The translations under genes were made by a program, and so were the position numbers. The notes beneath the pieces were generated by a model. That model was given only the letters and a program-made list of their open reading frames with translations. It was not told the origin of the DNA and did not search any database. Of a stretch of 64,000 nt of DNA, positions 32,660 through 46,963 are shown in pieces. Source of the stretch: Bacillus sp. OV166 (lineage in GTDB: Bacteria; Bacillota; Bacilli; Bacillales; Cytobacillaceae); the NCBI RefSeq assembly GCF_900177675.1, contig NZ_FXWM01000001.1:5589001-5653000 (forward strand). The letters are read 5' to 3'. Numbering within the stretch: position 1 is the first letter of the stretch; every line of letters starts with the position of its first letter.

Positions 32660-35026
32660 TCATTTATTTTTACGCTTCGTACTTTTGTTTTTTGGCACAT
32701 TATCATAAAATTTACGTTTCTTCTTCGCTTTATTACCTTGACTGCTGCCGCCTTCAGACTTGGCATTGGAATTGCCGCCTTGACCACGACCGCCGCCGCC
32801 TTGCTGTTTATTCCTCCGCGGCTTCTTAGTATCGCTGCCCGTACTGAAAACCTTTGGCGTTTCCGATCGTTCGCGACGCGGTGTACCCTTCATGCCCACA
32901 ATTTCAAAATCAATCGCCCGTTCTTCTTTATTGACTTTTACTACTCGAATGGTAATTTCATCGCCAATCCGGAACACATTTCCGGTTCGTTCGCCAATCA
33001 TTGCAAGGTGGCGCTCATCGTAACGATAGTAATCATCCGTCATATAGCTGACATGGACGAGGCCTTCAATCGTATTTGGCAGCTCCACAAACATTCCAAA
33101 ATTGGTGACAGAGCTGATAATGCCGTCATACTCCTCGCCAATCTTGTCCTCCATGTACTCTGCTTTCTTCAAATCGTCCGTTTCTCGCTCGGCATCCACA
33201 GAGCGTCGCTCCATTTTTGAAGAATGATCCGCAATTTCAGGTAAGCGAGCATTCCATTTTTCCTGAGTGGTTGAATCAAGCTTTCCTTCGATTAAGTAGG
33301 TCCGGATTAAACGATGAACAATTGTATCCGGATATCGGCGAATCGGCGAAGTGAAATGGGTATAGAACTCTGTTGATAAACCAAAATGTCCAAGACTTTC
33401 TGGATCATATTTGGCCTGCTGCATCGAACGAAGCATAACCTTCGAAACAACCATTTCCTCAGGCTTTCCTTGAACCTCTTCAATAATCTCTTGAAGCGCC
33501 TTAGGGTGGACATCATTTGCTGTCCCTTTTACAATGTAGCCGAAATTGGTGATAAACTCGAAAAATCTACGCAGTTTATCCTCCTTCGGATCCTCGTGAA
33601 TACGGTAAATAAACGGAACTTCCATCCAGTGAAAGTGCTCTGCCACGGTTTCATTGGCGGCAAGCATAAACTCTTCAATTAATCGTTCAGCCACCGAGCG
33701 CTCACGAAGCACGACATCGGTTGGTTTTCCTTCCTCATCGACCAGAACCTTTGATTCCTTAAAATCAAAGTCGATCGCTCCCCGCTTCATCCGTTTGTTT
33801 CGTAAGATAGCAGCCAACTCTTCCATCATTTCGAACATGGGTACAAGCGGTACGTATCTAGCTCGCGTTTCTTCATCATGTTCAGCAAGAATCATATTTA
33901 CAGCATGATAGGTCATTCGCTCCGTTGTTTTAATCACACTTTGAAAAATCTCATGCGAAACAACGGCGCCCTCTGAGGTAATTTCCATTTCGCAGGATAG
34001 TACCAACCGGTCTACCTTCGGATTTAAGGAACAGATTCCATTCGATAAACGATGGGGAATCATCGGGATAACTCGGTCGACTAAATACACACTCGTACCC
34101 CGTTCTTCCGCTTCCAAGTCAATTGGAGTGCCTTCTTTTACATAATAGCTGACGTCTGCGATATGGACGCCAAGCTTATAGTTGCCGTTCTCAAGCCTTG
34201 TCACAGTTACCGCATCATCAAGGTCTTTAGCATCGGCCCCGTCAATCGTGACAATCGTTTCATTTCGAAGATCGCGGCGATTGGCCAATTCACTTTCATC
34301 AATGGTGTCAGGCACCTCGTTGGCTTGTTTTAACACCTCGTCTGGGAAGGCCATTGGTAAGCCGTGCTTATGTATGACTGATAGGATATCCACGCCCGGG
34401 TCGTTTTTATGTCCGAGAATGGTAATGACTTCGCCCTCTGCACTTTTTCGCCCTTCTGGATACGTAACCAGCTTAACAACAACTTTATGTCCCTCGACTG
34501 CCCCTTTGGACGCTGCCTTGGGAATAAAAATATCACTCGCAAATTTTTTATCATCCGGAATCACAAAGCCAAAGCTTTTGCTTTCTACATACGTTCCGAC
34601 AATTTGCTGCACACCGCGTTCAATGATGCGGATAATACTTCCTTCCCGGCGCTGCCCTGCGCTTTCAGTGGAAACACGCGCTAAAACGATATCACCATGC
34701 ATGGCCGTGTTCGTTTCATTTGGCGGGATAAAAATATCATCCATTCCTGGCTCATCTGGTGCGACAAAGGCAAATCCTTTCGCATGACCGATGAGCTTTC
34801 CGCGGATTAAGTTCATTTTCTCCGGAAGTCCGTAACGGTTGCTTCGCGTCCTGACAACTAAGCCCTTTTCCTCCATTTGCACGAGTGCTTTCACAAACTC
34901 CTTAAAATCACTAGAATCCTGGATGCCAAAGGCTGTTTCAAGTTCCTGCACGGTTAATGGTTTGTATGCTTCATCCTTCATATATTGTAAAACCTTATCA
35001 ATATGCTTTTGTATATTATCTTCCAA
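32660..35026 (-). CDS. rnr: Ribonuclease R
   Basis: Processive 3'-to-5' exoribonuclease of 788 residues that degrades structured RNA, including tmRNA-associated messages. Order: N-terminal winged-helix region (about 1-70), cold-shock domains (about 75-225), and the RNB catalytic domain (about 255-580) with [14 protein letters not shown] supplying the catalytic Asp residues. An S1 domain (about 630-715) follows with [20 protein letters not shown], then a Gly/Asn-rich and Lys-rich tail from about 740. The tail is typical for tmRNA-linked RNase R. It lies between the esterase gene and smpB. One GGTGTCAGGCACC palindrome sits inside the coding sequence at 34304-34316. Confidence 0.95.
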   Translation of the reverse strand: MEDNIQKHIDKVLQYMKDEAYKPLTVQELETAFGIQDSSDFKEFVKALVQMEEKGLVVRTRSNRYGLPEKMNLIRGKLIGHAKGFAFVAPDEPGMDDIFIPPNETNTAMHGDIVLARVSTESAGQRREGSIIRIIERGVQQIVGTYVESKSFGFVIPDDKKFASDIFIPKAASKGAVEGHKVVVKLVTYPEGRKSAEGEVITILGHKNDPGVDILSVIHKHGLPMAFPDEVLKQANEVPDTIDESELANRRDLRNETIVTIDGADAKDLDDAVTVTRLENGNYKLGVHIADVSYYVKEGTPIDLEAEERGTSVYLVDRVIPMIPHRLSNGICSLNPKVDRLVLSCEMEITSEGAVVSHEIFQSVIKTTERMTYHAVNMILAEHDEETRARYVPLVPMFEMMEELAAILRNKRMKRGAIDFDFKESKVLVDEEGKPTDVVLRERSVAERLIEEFMLAANETVAEHFHWMEVPFIYRIHEDPKEDKLRRFFEFITNFGYIVKGTANDVHPKALQEIIEEVQGKPEEMVVSKVMLRSMQQAKYDPESLGHFGLSTEFYTHFTSPIRRYPDTIVHRLIRTYLIEGKLDSTTQEKWNARLPEIADHSSKMERRSVDAERETDDLKKAEYMEDKIGEEYDGIISSVTNFGMFVELPNTIEGLVHVSYMTDDYYRYDERHLAMIGERTGNVFRIGDEITIRVVKVNKEERAIDFEIVGMKGTPRRERSETPKVFSTGSDTKKPRRNKQQGGGGRGQGGNSNAKSEGGSSQGNKAKKKRKFYDNVPKNKSTKRKNK

Positions 35027-35052
35027 ACTAATCCTCCTTTGTGGGTGCTTTG

Positions 35053-35799
35053 TTAATCGCGCCAGTCGAGCTTTTCTAAAAAGGTATAGACATCCTCATG
35101 TAATTGTTCCCGTTCTTTGTCGAGCGTGATCACATGACCGGATTCTTCATACCATTTCAGTTCCTTCACAACTGATTCGATTCCATTGTAAATAATGTTG
35201 GCACTTTCTGTGTTTATCATTTTGTCATGACGTGCCTGAACGACAAACGTTGGCGCATAAATCATATCCACATTTTCACGTACATCTGCGATTAGTGCCT
35301 GTAGGGCATTTAACGTTTTCATTGGTGTTTTCTTAAACTCATTCATTTCCATTTCGATTTGCTCGTCTGTTTTTCCTTCACGTTTTTTAAATTCACGGGC
35401 ATAATCGAGAATTCCTTCGTACATGACCTCTTCACTTTTTATATGCATCGGTGCGCACATCGGTATAATGGCTTTTATAGGTACAGTGTAACCCAATTTC
35501 AAGGAAAATACGCCACCAAGTGATAATCCCGCCACGGCTATTTCTGAGTGACCTTGATTTTTTAAAAACTCATATCCATTTATCACATCCTGCCACCAAT
35601 CCGTTGGTCCTGTGTGAACAAGCTCTTCGGGTGGAACTCCATGACCTTTGTAGTGTGGTGCATGACAAGTGTAGCCTTTTTTTTCTAAAAAACGTCCTAG
35701 CATGCGAACATCCGCTGAATTTCCGGTAAAGCCATGTAAGAGGAGTATAGCTCTTTTTCCTCCTTTGAAAGTAAATGGCTTAGGTGTAGCAACCTTCAT
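35053..35799 (-). CDS. est: Carboxylesterase (alpha/beta hydrolase)
   Basis: Cytoplasmic serine esterase of 248 residues, matching the B. subtilis YvaK / Geobacillus Est30 family. The oxyanion-hole region [16 protein letters not shown] lies near residues 19-34, the nucleophile elbow GLSLGG near 94-99, the acid ARHDKMI near 191-197 and the base His in ESGHVITLD near 220-228. Its natural substrate is unknown; family enzymes hydrolyse short-chain esters in vitro. It sits between secG and rnr, as in B. subtilis. Confidence 0.9.
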   Translation of the reverse strand: MKVATPKPFTFKGGKRAILLLHGFTGNSADVRMLGRFLEKKGYTCHAPHYKGHGVPPEELVHTGPTDWWQDVINGYEFLKNQGHSEIAVAGLSLGGVFSLKLGYTVPIKAIIPMCAPMHIKSEEVMYEGILDYAREFKKREGKTDEQIEMEMNEFKKTPMKTLNALQALIADVRENVDMIYAPTFVVQARHDKMINTESANIIYNGIESVVKELKWYEESGHVITLDKEREQLHEDVYTFLEKLDWRD

Positions 35800-35886
35800 G
35801 ATAAAAACTCCCTTAATTTCAATTCATTTGGTTTAGTTTTAACAAAGCAATGGTGAACATTCCAGAAAAAAGCTTATGTTTTTATG

Positions 35887-35924
35887 AAACAAACAAAAAA
35901 CCTGGCGCTTGAGGCCAGGTTTGA
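35887..35924 (-). terminator. Terminator after secG
   Basis: On the minus strand, AAACCTGGC/GCCAGGTTTTTTG with loop CTCAA gives a strong U-tract. Confidence 0.88.
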
Positions 35925-35934
35925 GTGTAATTAA

Positions 35935-36168
35935 TTAGATTTTAAAGTAAGTTACTGCGATAGAAAGCAGGATAAATAATACTGCTAATACAATCGTAAT
36001 ACGATGTAGAATCAAGTCAAGTCCTCTTGCTTTTTGCTTGCCGAATAGTGATTCAGCACCACCTGAAATGGCACCTGATAATCCAGCGCTTTTACCTGAT
36101 TGAAGTATAACAACACCAATAAGTCCGATACTTACAATTACTAATAAGATTACAACTAATGTATGCAT
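35935..36168 (-). CDS. secG: Preprotein translocase subunit SecG
   Basis: Small membrane subunit of the SecYEG channel, 77 residues. Two hydrophobic helices (about 3-22 and 53-74) flank the conserved loop [20 protein letters not shown], and the KQKARGLD segment follows. The ATG at 36168 follows GGAGGTGG by 5 nt; the upstream in-frame ATG at 36177 lies in that site. It has its own terminator and lies between eno and the esterase gene. Confidence 0.94.
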   Translation of the reverse strand: MHTLVVILLVIVSIGLIGVVILQSGKSAGLSGAISGGAESLFGKQKARGLDLILHRITIVLAVLFILLSIAVTYFKI

Positions 36169-36267
36169 AAAGGCCACCTCCTGTTAGACGTACAATTCAC
36201 AGTATATTAAATCTATCATATTTCCTCTCTTAAAACAATAGTCGTTATTGTGTCTTATGGAATGATT

Positions 36268-36302
36268 AAAAAGGCACACATCCGAAAATGTGCGCCTTTG
36301 AT
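36268..36302 (-). terminator. Terminator of the glycolytic operon
   Basis: On the minus strand, AAAGGC-CACAT/ATGTG-GCCTTTTTAAT. It directly follows eno. Confidence 0.88.
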
Positions 36303-36313
36303 ATCGTGAAAAA

Positions 36314-37612
<1,299 letters not shown>

Positions 37613-37650
37613 TTAAAAATCTCTCCTTAAAAATAAAATTGTTTTTTCGT

Positions 37651-40109
<2,459 letters not shown>

Positions 40110-40146
40110 TCTTCGTTCAAAAACTTATACTTTCTTTCTAGAAAAA

Positions 40147-41331
40147 TTATTTATCGTTTAAAGCTACGACTCCTGGCAGTGCTTTACCTTCCATGAATTC
40201 AAGGGATGCACCGCCTCCTGTGGAGATGTGGCTCATTTTGTCTGCTAAATTGAATTTTTCAACAGCTGCTGCTGAGTCTCCGCCGCCAATAACTGAATAT
40301 GTACCTTCTGCTTCAGCAAGTGCTTCGGCAACGGCTTTTGTGCCGTTAGCAAATTTATCAATTTCAAATACACCCATTGGTCCATTCCAAATGACTAGTT
40401 TTGATTTTTGAATGACGTCACGATAAATCTCGGCTGTTTTCGGTCCAATGTCAAGTGCTTCCCAATCAGCAGGAATTTCCTCAATTGCAACTACTTTGGA
40501 ATTAGCGTCTGCTGAGAAATCATCTGCAACGATGGCATCTACAGGCATATAGAAATTAACACCTTTTGCCTTAGCTTTTTCAATAAACGATTTTGCAAGA
40601 TCAATTTTGTCTGCTTCAAGCAGTGATTTACCCACTTCATGGCCCTGTGCCTTGACAAATGTATAAGCAAGACCGCCGCCAATAATTAAGTTATCGACTA
40701 ATTCTAAAAGATTTTCAATAACACCAATCTTATCCTTTACTTTGGCTCCACCGATAATCGCTGTAAATGGGCGTTCAGGATTAGAAAGTGCTTTACCAAG
40801 TACATCGAGTTCTTTTTCCATCAAAAGACCTGAAACAGCTGGCAGAATATGAGCAATACCTTCAGTTGAAGCATGGGCACGGTGTGCTGCACCAAATGCA
40901 TCGTTTACATAAACATCAGCTAACTCGGCAAATGATTTCGCCAACTCAGGATCATTCTTTTCCTCGCCAGGATAGAAACGGACATTTTCAAGCAGTAAGA
41001 CATCGCCTTCCGTCATTGTTTCAATCAACGCGTTTACAGAATCACCATAGGCTTCATCTGCCTTCTTTACGTCTTTACCAAGCAGTTCAGATAGTCTGAC
41101 ACCGGCTGGAGTTAAGCGCATTTCTTCGACTACTTTTCCTTTTGGACGGCCGAAGTGGCTGGCTAAAATCACTTTCGCACCTTGTTCCACTAAGTATTGA
41201 ATCGTTGGCAATGCCGCACGAATCCGCGTGTCGTCCGTAATTTCACCATCCTGCATAGGAACGTTAAAATCCACTCGGCAAAATACGCGTTTACCTTTTA
41301 CATCGACATCTTTGAGAGTTTTCTTATTCAT
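40147..41331 (-). CDS. pgk: Phosphoglycerate kinase
   Basis: Glycolytic enzyme of 394 residues making ATP from 1,3-bisphosphoglycerate. It begins [20 protein letters not shown], followed by [17 protein letters not shown] with conserved substrate-binding residues, then SHFGRPKG. The nucleotide-binding C-terminal lobe shows [15 protein letters not shown] and [14 protein letters not shown]. It follows gapA after a strong terminator hairpin, as an operon branch point. Confidence 0.97.
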   Translation of the reverse strand: MNKKTLKDVDVKGKRVFCRVDFNVPMQDGEITDDTRIRAALPTIQYLVEQGAKVILASHFGRPKGKVVEEMRLTPAGVRLSELLGKDVKKADEAYGDSVNALIETMTEGDVLLLENVRFYPGEEKNDPELAKSFAELADVYVNDAFGAAHRAHASTEGIAHILPAVSGLLMEKELDVLGKALSNPERPFTAIIGGAKVKDKIGVIENLLELVDNLIIGGGLAYTFVKAQGHEVGKSLLEADKIDLAKSFIEKAKAKGVNFYMPVDAIVADDFSADANSKVVAIEEIPADWEALDIGPKTAEIYRDVIQKSKLVIWNGPMGVFEIDKFANGTKAVAEALAEAEGTYSVIGGGDSAAAVEKFNLADKMSHISTGGGASLEFMEGKALPGVVALNDK

Positions 41332-41385
41332 AAAGGACCTCCGAAAGTTTGGTATGAAGAAAATGAATTATCTAAAATCAGTAAA

Positions 41386-41423
41386 AAAAGGGGAGGGGGG
41401 CATATACTCCCCGCTCCCCTTTG
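41386..41423 (-). terminator. Terminator between gapA and pgk
   Basis: On the minus strand, AGGGGAGCGGGG/CCCCCCTCCCCT with loop AGTATATG is followed by TTTTTTTA. It would limit read-through from cggR-gapA into pgk and downstream genes. Confidence 0.85.
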
Positions 41424-41485
41424 GAAAACCTTTGTAATGATCAACTTCTTATGATTGAAAACCAATCATCGTCCGTTCCAATATA

Positions 41486-42508
<1,023 letters not shown>

Positions 42509-42546
42509 TTAATTGGGTAAGGATGTTTTTTATTTTTAAAAAGGAT

Positions 42547-43569
42547 TTACCCTTTTAATAACTTTCTCGCTGCACCTTCATCTGTGATTAAAATCGTCGA
42601 TGCTGGTGCTTGTTTTAAGTATGCCTTGATGGCCTTAGCCTTGGAAGTCCCGCCTGCAACCGCGATGACATTTGGAATGCCAACTAGATCTTCTAACTGC
42701 AGGCCAATCGTTAATACCTTGTGAACAATTTCGCCTTGTTCATTAAAATAATAACCAAAAGCTTCACCCACAGCCTTGCTGCTTTCAAGCATACTTAGAA
42801 TCTCAGGGTTGGTTTTTCGCCGTTCAGCCATTGTGATAGCATCTCCAATTCCATGAAGAACCATGCTAGCTGATTTAATTAGTTTTAATACTTCATGGAT
42901 GTCAGGTTCTCTGATAAGCGATTCGTAGATATCTGTACTGACCTGATCAGGAACATAGAACACTCGATGTTTGGATTGGGTGTTTCTGGACATAATCGAA
43001 CAAATCGTATTTGCCTGATTTTGAACATCCTCGCCTACTCCGCCTCTTGCTGGTACAAACAGTAATTCCTTTTGGGTAAGCTCTGGTGATAGTCTTTCTG
43101 CGACAGCAGCCATCGTTGAACCGCCAGTTACAGCAATGATATTTTTTCCGCTGAGAAGCTTTTTCATGCAAATAGCACTTGCCTTGCCAAGCTCACCTTT
43201 TACCATCGGCGATTCATCACTATTGCCAGGTACAATGATGACCTTTTTAATGCCCAGCTTGTGCTTCAATTCCAACTCCATCACATCAATACCCTTTAAC
43301 TCACGCATAAAGCCTTCCAAGTCTTCAAGCAAATTTTTCCCTTCAGGTGTTAAACTCATTCCCACATTATTCGTGTAAATTAAATCTTGCTCCCTTAGGA
43401 AATCAACTTCACCACGAAGGACTCTTTCGGTATACCCGAGACTGACTGCTAAACTCCGTCTTCCTACCGGCTGCATAAAACCAATGTACCTTAGGATAGA
43501 ATATCTCTTCTGTAGGACCTGCAGGAGGTCGGGTAATAATCTTTTTTGGATATCGATTAATGACTGCAT
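42547..43569 (-). CDS. cggR: Central glycolytic genes regulator
   Basis: SorC/DeoR-family repressor of 340 residues controlling the gapA operon in response to fructose-1,6-bisphosphate. The N-terminal winged-helix region (about 20-80) includes QPVGRRSLAVSLGYTERVLR. The sugar-binding domain (about 90-340) shows ITGGSTMAAVAE-like AVTGGSTMAAVA, VGIPNVIAVAGGTSKAKAI and a C-terminal ILITDEGAARKLL. The ATG at 43569 follows AAAGGAG by 10 nt; the upstream ATG at 43578 is only 1 nt from that site. An operator-like sequence lies in the leader at 43600. Confidence 0.93.
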   Translation of the reverse strand: MQSLIDIQKRLLPDLLQVLQKRYSILRYIGFMQPVGRRSLAVSLGYTERVLRGEVDFLREQDLIYTNNVGMSLTPEGKNLLEDLEGFMRELKGIDVMELELKHKLGIKKVIIVPGNSDESPMVKGELGKASAICMKKLLSGKNIIAVTGGSTMAAVAERLSPELTQKELLFVPARGGVGEDVQNQANTICSIMSRNTQSKHRVFYVPDQVSTDIYESLIREPDIHEVLKLIKSASMVLHGIGDAITMAERRKTNPEILSMLESSKAVGEAFGYYFNEQGEIVHKVLTIGLQLEDLVGIPNVIAVAGGTSKAKAIKAYLKQAPASTILITDEGAARKLLKG

Positions 43570-43599
43570 GAATCTCATGCTCCTTTATTATATGTAGTT

Positions 43600-43635
43600 G
43601 GTCTCAAAATGTCCACCATAGACAAATTATGTCCC
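43600..43635 (-). promoter_or_regulatory. CggR operator
   Basis: On the minus strand, two imperfect halves GGGACATAATTTGTC and GTGGACATTTTGAGACC lie between the predicted promoter (43673-43701) and cggR. They resemble the B. subtilis CggR operator. The position, downstream of the promoter, fits repression by blocking elongation. Confidence 0.75.
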
Positions 43636-43644
43636 ACTACATTC

Positions 43645-43690
43645 AAAAAAAATCACCCCTGCTACGTTTTTTATTGTAACAGGAGTGAAA
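43645..43690 (-). terminator. Terminator after the glutaredoxin-like gene
   Basis: On the minus strand, CACTCCTGTTAC/GTAGCAGGGGTG with an A-rich loop is followed by ATTTTTTTT. It overlaps the cggR promoter. Confidence 0.82.
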
Positions 43691-43701
43691 ATCTATTTCA
43701 A
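43673..43701 (-). promoter_or_regulatory. cggR-gapA promoter
   Basis: On the minus strand, TTGAAA (43701-43696) and TACAAT (43678-43673) with a 17-bp spacer. It lies upstream of the operator-like repeats. Confidence 0.7.
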
Positions 43702-43961
43702 CTATTAAAATTGGTTTTTTTTTCATGCAAACGGTTACTTATGTCAAATTTGTTAATTACACCGAATCCTGCTTCTACTCCGTCAATATAAACAACTGGA
43801 ATCATTAAACCGTATTGTTCGATTAATTCATCACTGGATTCAATATCAATTTCTTCTAAGGCAAACTCCCAGTCTTTGTTTAGCTCTAGAAGAGTAGACT
43901 TTGCCTTGTCACATAGCGGGCAGCTTTTCCTTGTATATAATGTGATTGTTGTTTGCTCCAT
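43698..43961 (-). CDS. Glutaredoxin-family thiol protein
   Basis: Small thioredoxin-fold protein of 87 residues with the redox motif CPLC in LYTRKSCPLCDKAKSTLLEL (near residues 8-27) and the cis-Pro region MIPVVYIDG (near 53-61). It probably exchanges disulfides in the cytoplasm; partners are unknown. The ATG at 43961 has AAAGGA 9 nt upstream. An ATG at 43979 overlapping the sigL stop as ATGA is an alternative, adding six residues. It lies between sigL and cggR and is cotranscribed with sigL. Confidence 0.85.
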   Translation of the reverse strand: MEQTTITLYTRKSCPLCDKAKSTLLELNKDWEFALEEIDIESSDELIEQYGLMIPVVYIDGVEAGFGVINKFDISNRLHEKKTNFNS

Positions 43962-43975
43962 CGTTTTTGTTCCTT

Positions 43976-45298
43976 TCATTCAAACCTTTTTCTTTTCGAA
44001 GAGGAGGGAATTCCCAATTGATCCCGGTACTTCGCGATCGTCCTTCTTGAAACCACCATACCTTCCTCTATTTTTAAATGTTCGACAATTTCTTGATCAG
44101 ATAGCGGTTTTTGTTTATTCTCTTTTTCTATTAAAGTCGCAATTTTCTTCTTTACCTGTGTGGAAGATGTATTTTCATCATCTGAAACGGTTTGTATGGT
44201 ACTTGTAAAAAATGTTTTCAAAGCGAACGTCCCAATCGGTGTTTGCACATACTTTTCCCGGACTGCTCTGCTGACGGTGGATTCATGGATATCAAGTTCT
44301 CCAGCAACTTCCTTCATCGTCATCGGCACTAAGTATTGTGACCCTTTTTGGAAAAATGAAGCCTGTTTTTCAATGATTTTTGCTACAACCCTTGTCAGCG
44401 TCTCTTTACGCTGTTCAATGCTTTTTTGGATCCACTGGTAATCTTGGAGTTTATCCTGTAGAAAGCGGCTTACCTGTTGGTCTTGGTCTTTGAATTTATG
44501 ATAATACTGCTCATTGAGGCTAATCCTTGGCAGCGATTCATCAGACATCCGTACGGTTAGTCCCTCGCTTGATTGCTCAACGATTGCATCTGGGATAATA
44601 TACGTGGTTGCTTCTTTTCCTAAAATGGCCCCAGGCTTAGGATTCAATGTTTGAATTTGATCGTAAACATCTTGTATATCCTTAAGGGTTACCTTCAGTT
44701 CTTTAGCAATTTTCTTCCACTTCTTTTCGGCGAATGGAATGAAATGATCGCCGATTATGTTTTGCGCGAGTTCGTTATCTGGATTTAGATAATATATTTG
44801 CATCAATAGGCACTCTTGAAGGTTTCTTGCCCCGATGCCTGCTGGCTCCAGTGTTTGGATAATGGCCAAGCATTCTTCAACTGAATCTTCCATTACCCTT
44901 AGGTTTTTGGCGATTTCACTAAGGTCTCCCATAAAGTAACCGTTTTCATCTAAATTTTGGATAAGATGGCGTATCACACTTAATTGTTCCACCGATAAGT
45001 TCGTTATTTTTAATTGAGACAGTAAATAATCTTCAAGCGAAAATGGTTTGTCAGCTATTTGATCAATCCAGTCCTTTTCCGCTTTTTGGTGTTTGCGACG
45101 ATTACGGTCAATGAGCGGATTCATTGGCTTGATATTGCCATTTTCAACCTGCAATAGGGGATTTTCAAGTGCCTTATCTTCTAAAAAAGCAGTTAACTCA
45201 TGGGCAGAGTACTGCAACAATGCAATGGCCTGTGATAGCTCCTGTGTCATCGCCAATTTTAATGTTTGCTGCTGCCATAAACCGGCCTTCAAGTTCAT
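43976..45298 (-). CDS. sigL: RNA polymerase sigma-54 factor
   Basis: Alternative sigma factor of 440 residues for enhancer-dependent promoters (in Bacillus, mainly arginine, branched-chain amino acid and levan utilisation genes). The Gln/Leu-rich region I begins LWQQQTLKLAMTQELSQAI, and the core-binding region follows. The HTH is TMKEVAGELDIHESTVSRAV (near 325-344), and the RpoN box has the form RRTIAKYRDQLGIPSS (near 418-433). The length is normal. It begins with ATG preceded by GGGGGGAT. Confidence 0.94.
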   Translation of the reverse strand: MNLKAGLWQQQTLKLAMTQELSQAIALLQYSAHELTAFLEDKALENPLLQVENGNIKPMNPLIDRNRRKHQKAEKDWIDQIADKPFSLEDYLLSQLKITNLSVEQLSVIRHLIQNLDENGYFMGDLSEIAKNLRVMEDSVEECLAIIQTLEPAGIGARNLQECLLMQIYYLNPDNELAQNIIGDHFIPFAEKKWKKIAKELKVTLKDIQDVYDQIQTLNPKPGAILGKEATTYIIPDAIVEQSSEGLTVRMSDESLPRISLNEQYYHKFKDQDQQVSRFLQDKLQDYQWIQKSIEQRKETLTRVVAKIIEKQASFFQKGSQYLVPMTMKEVAGELDIHESTVSRAVREKYVQTPIGTFALKTFFTSTIQTVSDDENTSSTQVKKKIATLIEKENKQKPLSDQEIVEHLKIEEGMVVSRRTIAKYRDQLGIPSSSKRKRFE

Positions 45299-45403
45299 TC
45301 GTATCCCCCCTGTTTTCTATTTTACACGATAGAGGGAATTTCGGGAATGAAAAATGATATTCAAGGATGGAAGTAACCCTTTTTGAGGCATAAAGCGAAG
45401 TGG

Positions 45404-45515
45404 TTTTGGGATGAAGTTTTGGTTTTGTGTCGATTTCCGGTGGTTTTGTGCCGATTTTCCGTTTTATGTGTCATTTTTGAAAGGTTTTGTGCCATTTTGG
45501 AAGTGTTTTGTGCAT
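45404..45515. repeat. 21-bp-period TTTTGTG array (second family)
   Basis: Repeated TTTTGTG(C/T)C-like cores have their GTG at 45427, 45448, 45468, 45489 and 45510, so spacing is 21, 20, 21 and 21 bp. A weaker upstream copy (TTTTGGG) is near 45404. The array sits upstream of sigL, in a 295-bp gap that otherwise holds the terminator at 45551. The core differs from the TTCCGC arrays but the period is the same. Confidence 0.78.
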
Positions 45516-45550
45516 TTAACCTTTTATTGGAAAATCAGAACCTTTTTTCA

Positions 45551-45587
45551 AAATAAAAAACCCCCTGTTTAAAAAAACAGGAGGCTT
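45551..45587 (-). terminator. Terminator after tRNA-Arg
   Basis: On the minus strand, CCTCCTGTTT/AAACAGGGGG is followed by TTTTTTATTTT. It lies just downstream of the tRNA. Confidence 0.85.
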
Positions 45588-45593
45588 TCATGA

Positions 45594-45665
45594 TGCGCTC
45601 GGCGAGAATCGAACTCACATTTTAAGCTTCGGAGGCTTACGTGCTATCCGTTGCACCACGAGCGC
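45594..45665 (-). tRNA. tRNA-Arg (anticodon CCG)
   Basis: Folds as a 72-nt cloverleaf. Acceptor GCGCTCG/CGAGCGC, D-stem GTGC/GCAC, anticodon stem TAAGC/GCTTA with loop CTCCGAA, T-stem GTGAG/CTCGC with loop TTCGATT, and discriminator A. The anticodon CCG reads the arginine codon CGG. CCA is not encoded (ATC follows). Confidence 0.95.
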
Positions 45666-45793
45666 TAAATTGTTGCGACTTACATATTATATGCCAGGTT
45701 CATTCACATTGCAAGCAAAGAATTGGTTTAAAATAGTCAGAAATGGTTATGCTGGATTAGGGAAAGTTGTCGAACATTTTTAAAGAGGTATTG

Positions 45794-45823
45794 TTTGACC
45801 TTTATTGACCATCAGTGTATGAT
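45794..45823 (+). promoter_or_regulatory. clpP promoter with CtsR operator
   Basis: A CtsR-type heptad repeat TTTGACC-TTT-ATTGACC (45794-45810) overlaps the -35 of a sigma-A promoter: TTGACC at 45795-45800 and TATGAT at 45818-45823, with a 17-bp spacer. CtsR is the repressor of class III heat-shock genes, including clpP in Bacillus. Confidence 0.85.
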
Positions 45824-45869
45824 AACTATACATATTATTTTTATCTTTACAATCAAAGGAGGAAGAAAA

Positions 45870-46481
45870 ATGAATTTGATCCCTACAGTTATTGAACAAA
45901 CAAACCGGGGCGAGCGTGCTTATGACATTTATTCCCGTCTGTTAAAAGACCGGATTATTATGCTTGGTAGTGCGATCGATGACCATGTGGCGAACAGCAT
46001 TGTAGCACAATTATTATTCCTTGAAGCGGATAACCCTGAAAAAGATATTTCTTTATATATCAACAGCCCAGGCGGCAGCATCACCGCAGGTATGGCTATT
46101 TTTGATACAATGCAATTCATCAAACCAAAGGTACAAACTATTTGTATCGGTATGGCTGCATCCATGGGTGCATTCTTGCTAGCAGCAGGTGAAAAAGGCA
46201 AGCGTTATGCGCTTCCAAATGCTGAAGTCATGATTCACCAGCCACTAGGCGGTGCACAAGGACAAGCAACTGAAATCGAAATTGCTGCAAAGCGTATCCT
46301 TTTCCTTCGCGAAAAATTAAATGGAATTTTAGCAGAACGGACTGGACAGTCGCTTGAAGTAATCAGCAAAGATACAGACCGCGACAACTTCATGACAGCA
46401 GAACGTGCAAAAGAATACGGTCTGATCGACCATATCATCACTCGTAATTTAATCGAAGATGAGAAAAATAAAAACAAATAA
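45870..46481 (+). CDS. clpP: ATP-dependent Clp protease proteolytic subunit
   Basis: Serine peptidase of 203 residues forming the barrel that degrades substrates fed by ClpX or ClpC, including tmRNA-tagged proteins. It begins [20 protein letters not shown], with the nucleophile in [15 protein letters not shown] (Ser near 98), the catalytic His in [15 protein letters not shown] (near 120-134) and Asp in the DTDRDNFM region (near 172). The ATG at 45870 follows AAAGGAGGA by about 7 nt. Regulated by CtsR as judged from the promoter. Confidence 0.97.
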   Translation: MNLIPTVIEQTNRGERAYDIYSRLLKDRIIMLGSAIDDHVANSIVAQLLFLEADNPEKDISLYINSPGGSITAGMAIFDTMQFIKPKVQTICIGMAASMGAFLLAAGEKGKRYALPNAEVMIHQPLGGAQGQATEIEIAAKRILFLREKLNGILAERTGQSLEVISKDTDRDNFMTAERAKEYGLIDHIITRNLIEDEKNKNK

Positions 46482-46489
46482 GTACAAAG

Positions 46490-46524
46490 AAACAATCGGC
46501 ATCCAGCCGGTTGTTTTTTTTATT
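46490..46524 (+). terminator. Terminator after clpP
   Basis: Stem AATCGGC/GCCGGTT with loop ATCCA, followed by GTTTTTTTT. Confidence 0.85.
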
Positions 46525-46528
46525 AAAA

Positions 46529-46564
46529 ACAAAAAAGACCGGTTCCAATTGGCTCCGGTCCTCT
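46529..46564 (-). terminator. Terminator after crh
   Basis: On the minus strand, GACCGG/CCGGTC with loop AGCCAATTGGAA is followed by TTTTTTGTTT. Confidence 0.85.
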
Positions 46565-46570
46565 TTCAGA

Positions 46571-46828
46571 TCAATGTTCTTTTTGGATAAAATCAGCTAA
46601 CGCTTCAATAGCAGATGCTTCATCATCGCCATCTGCTACAATATCAATCATGACACCTGAACCAACAGCCAAGCTCATTAAGCCCATTATGCTCTTTGCA
46701 TTTACTTTCTTGCCATCCTTCTCTAGGAAAATATCCGCAGAAAATCGGTTAGCTTCCTGAACAAAAAGAGCCGCAGGTCGTGCTTGAAGACCCGTTTTTA
46801 ATTTTACTTCCACTTGTTTCACTAACAT
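46571..46828 (-). CDS. crh: HPr-like catabolite repression protein Crh
   Basis: HPr paralog of 85 residues that works with CcpA in carbon catabolite repression. The segment KTGLQARPAALFVQEANRF has Gln at position 15, where true HPr has the phosphorylated His, while the regulatory Ser 46 is present in AKSIMGLMSLAV. It therefore cannot act in PTS sugar transport but can be phosphorylated by HPr kinase. It ends the yvcI-rapZ-yvcK-whiA-crh cluster, as in B. subtilis. Confidence 0.94.
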   Translation of the reverse strand: MLVKQVEVKLKTGLQARPAALFVQEANRFSADIFLEKDGKKVNAKSIMGLMSLAVGSGVMIDIVADGDDEASAIEALADFIQKEH

Positions 46829-46963
46829 TACACAATTCCTCCTCTAGGTTTTTTACTCTATTTTTCTTGGAGCTTTGTACATAATTATTATCTTCAGGTT
46901 AGTCTTTACTCGATACATGTTATGTTTTTCACATGTTATCTTGTTATTGTACTAAAGGATTAT

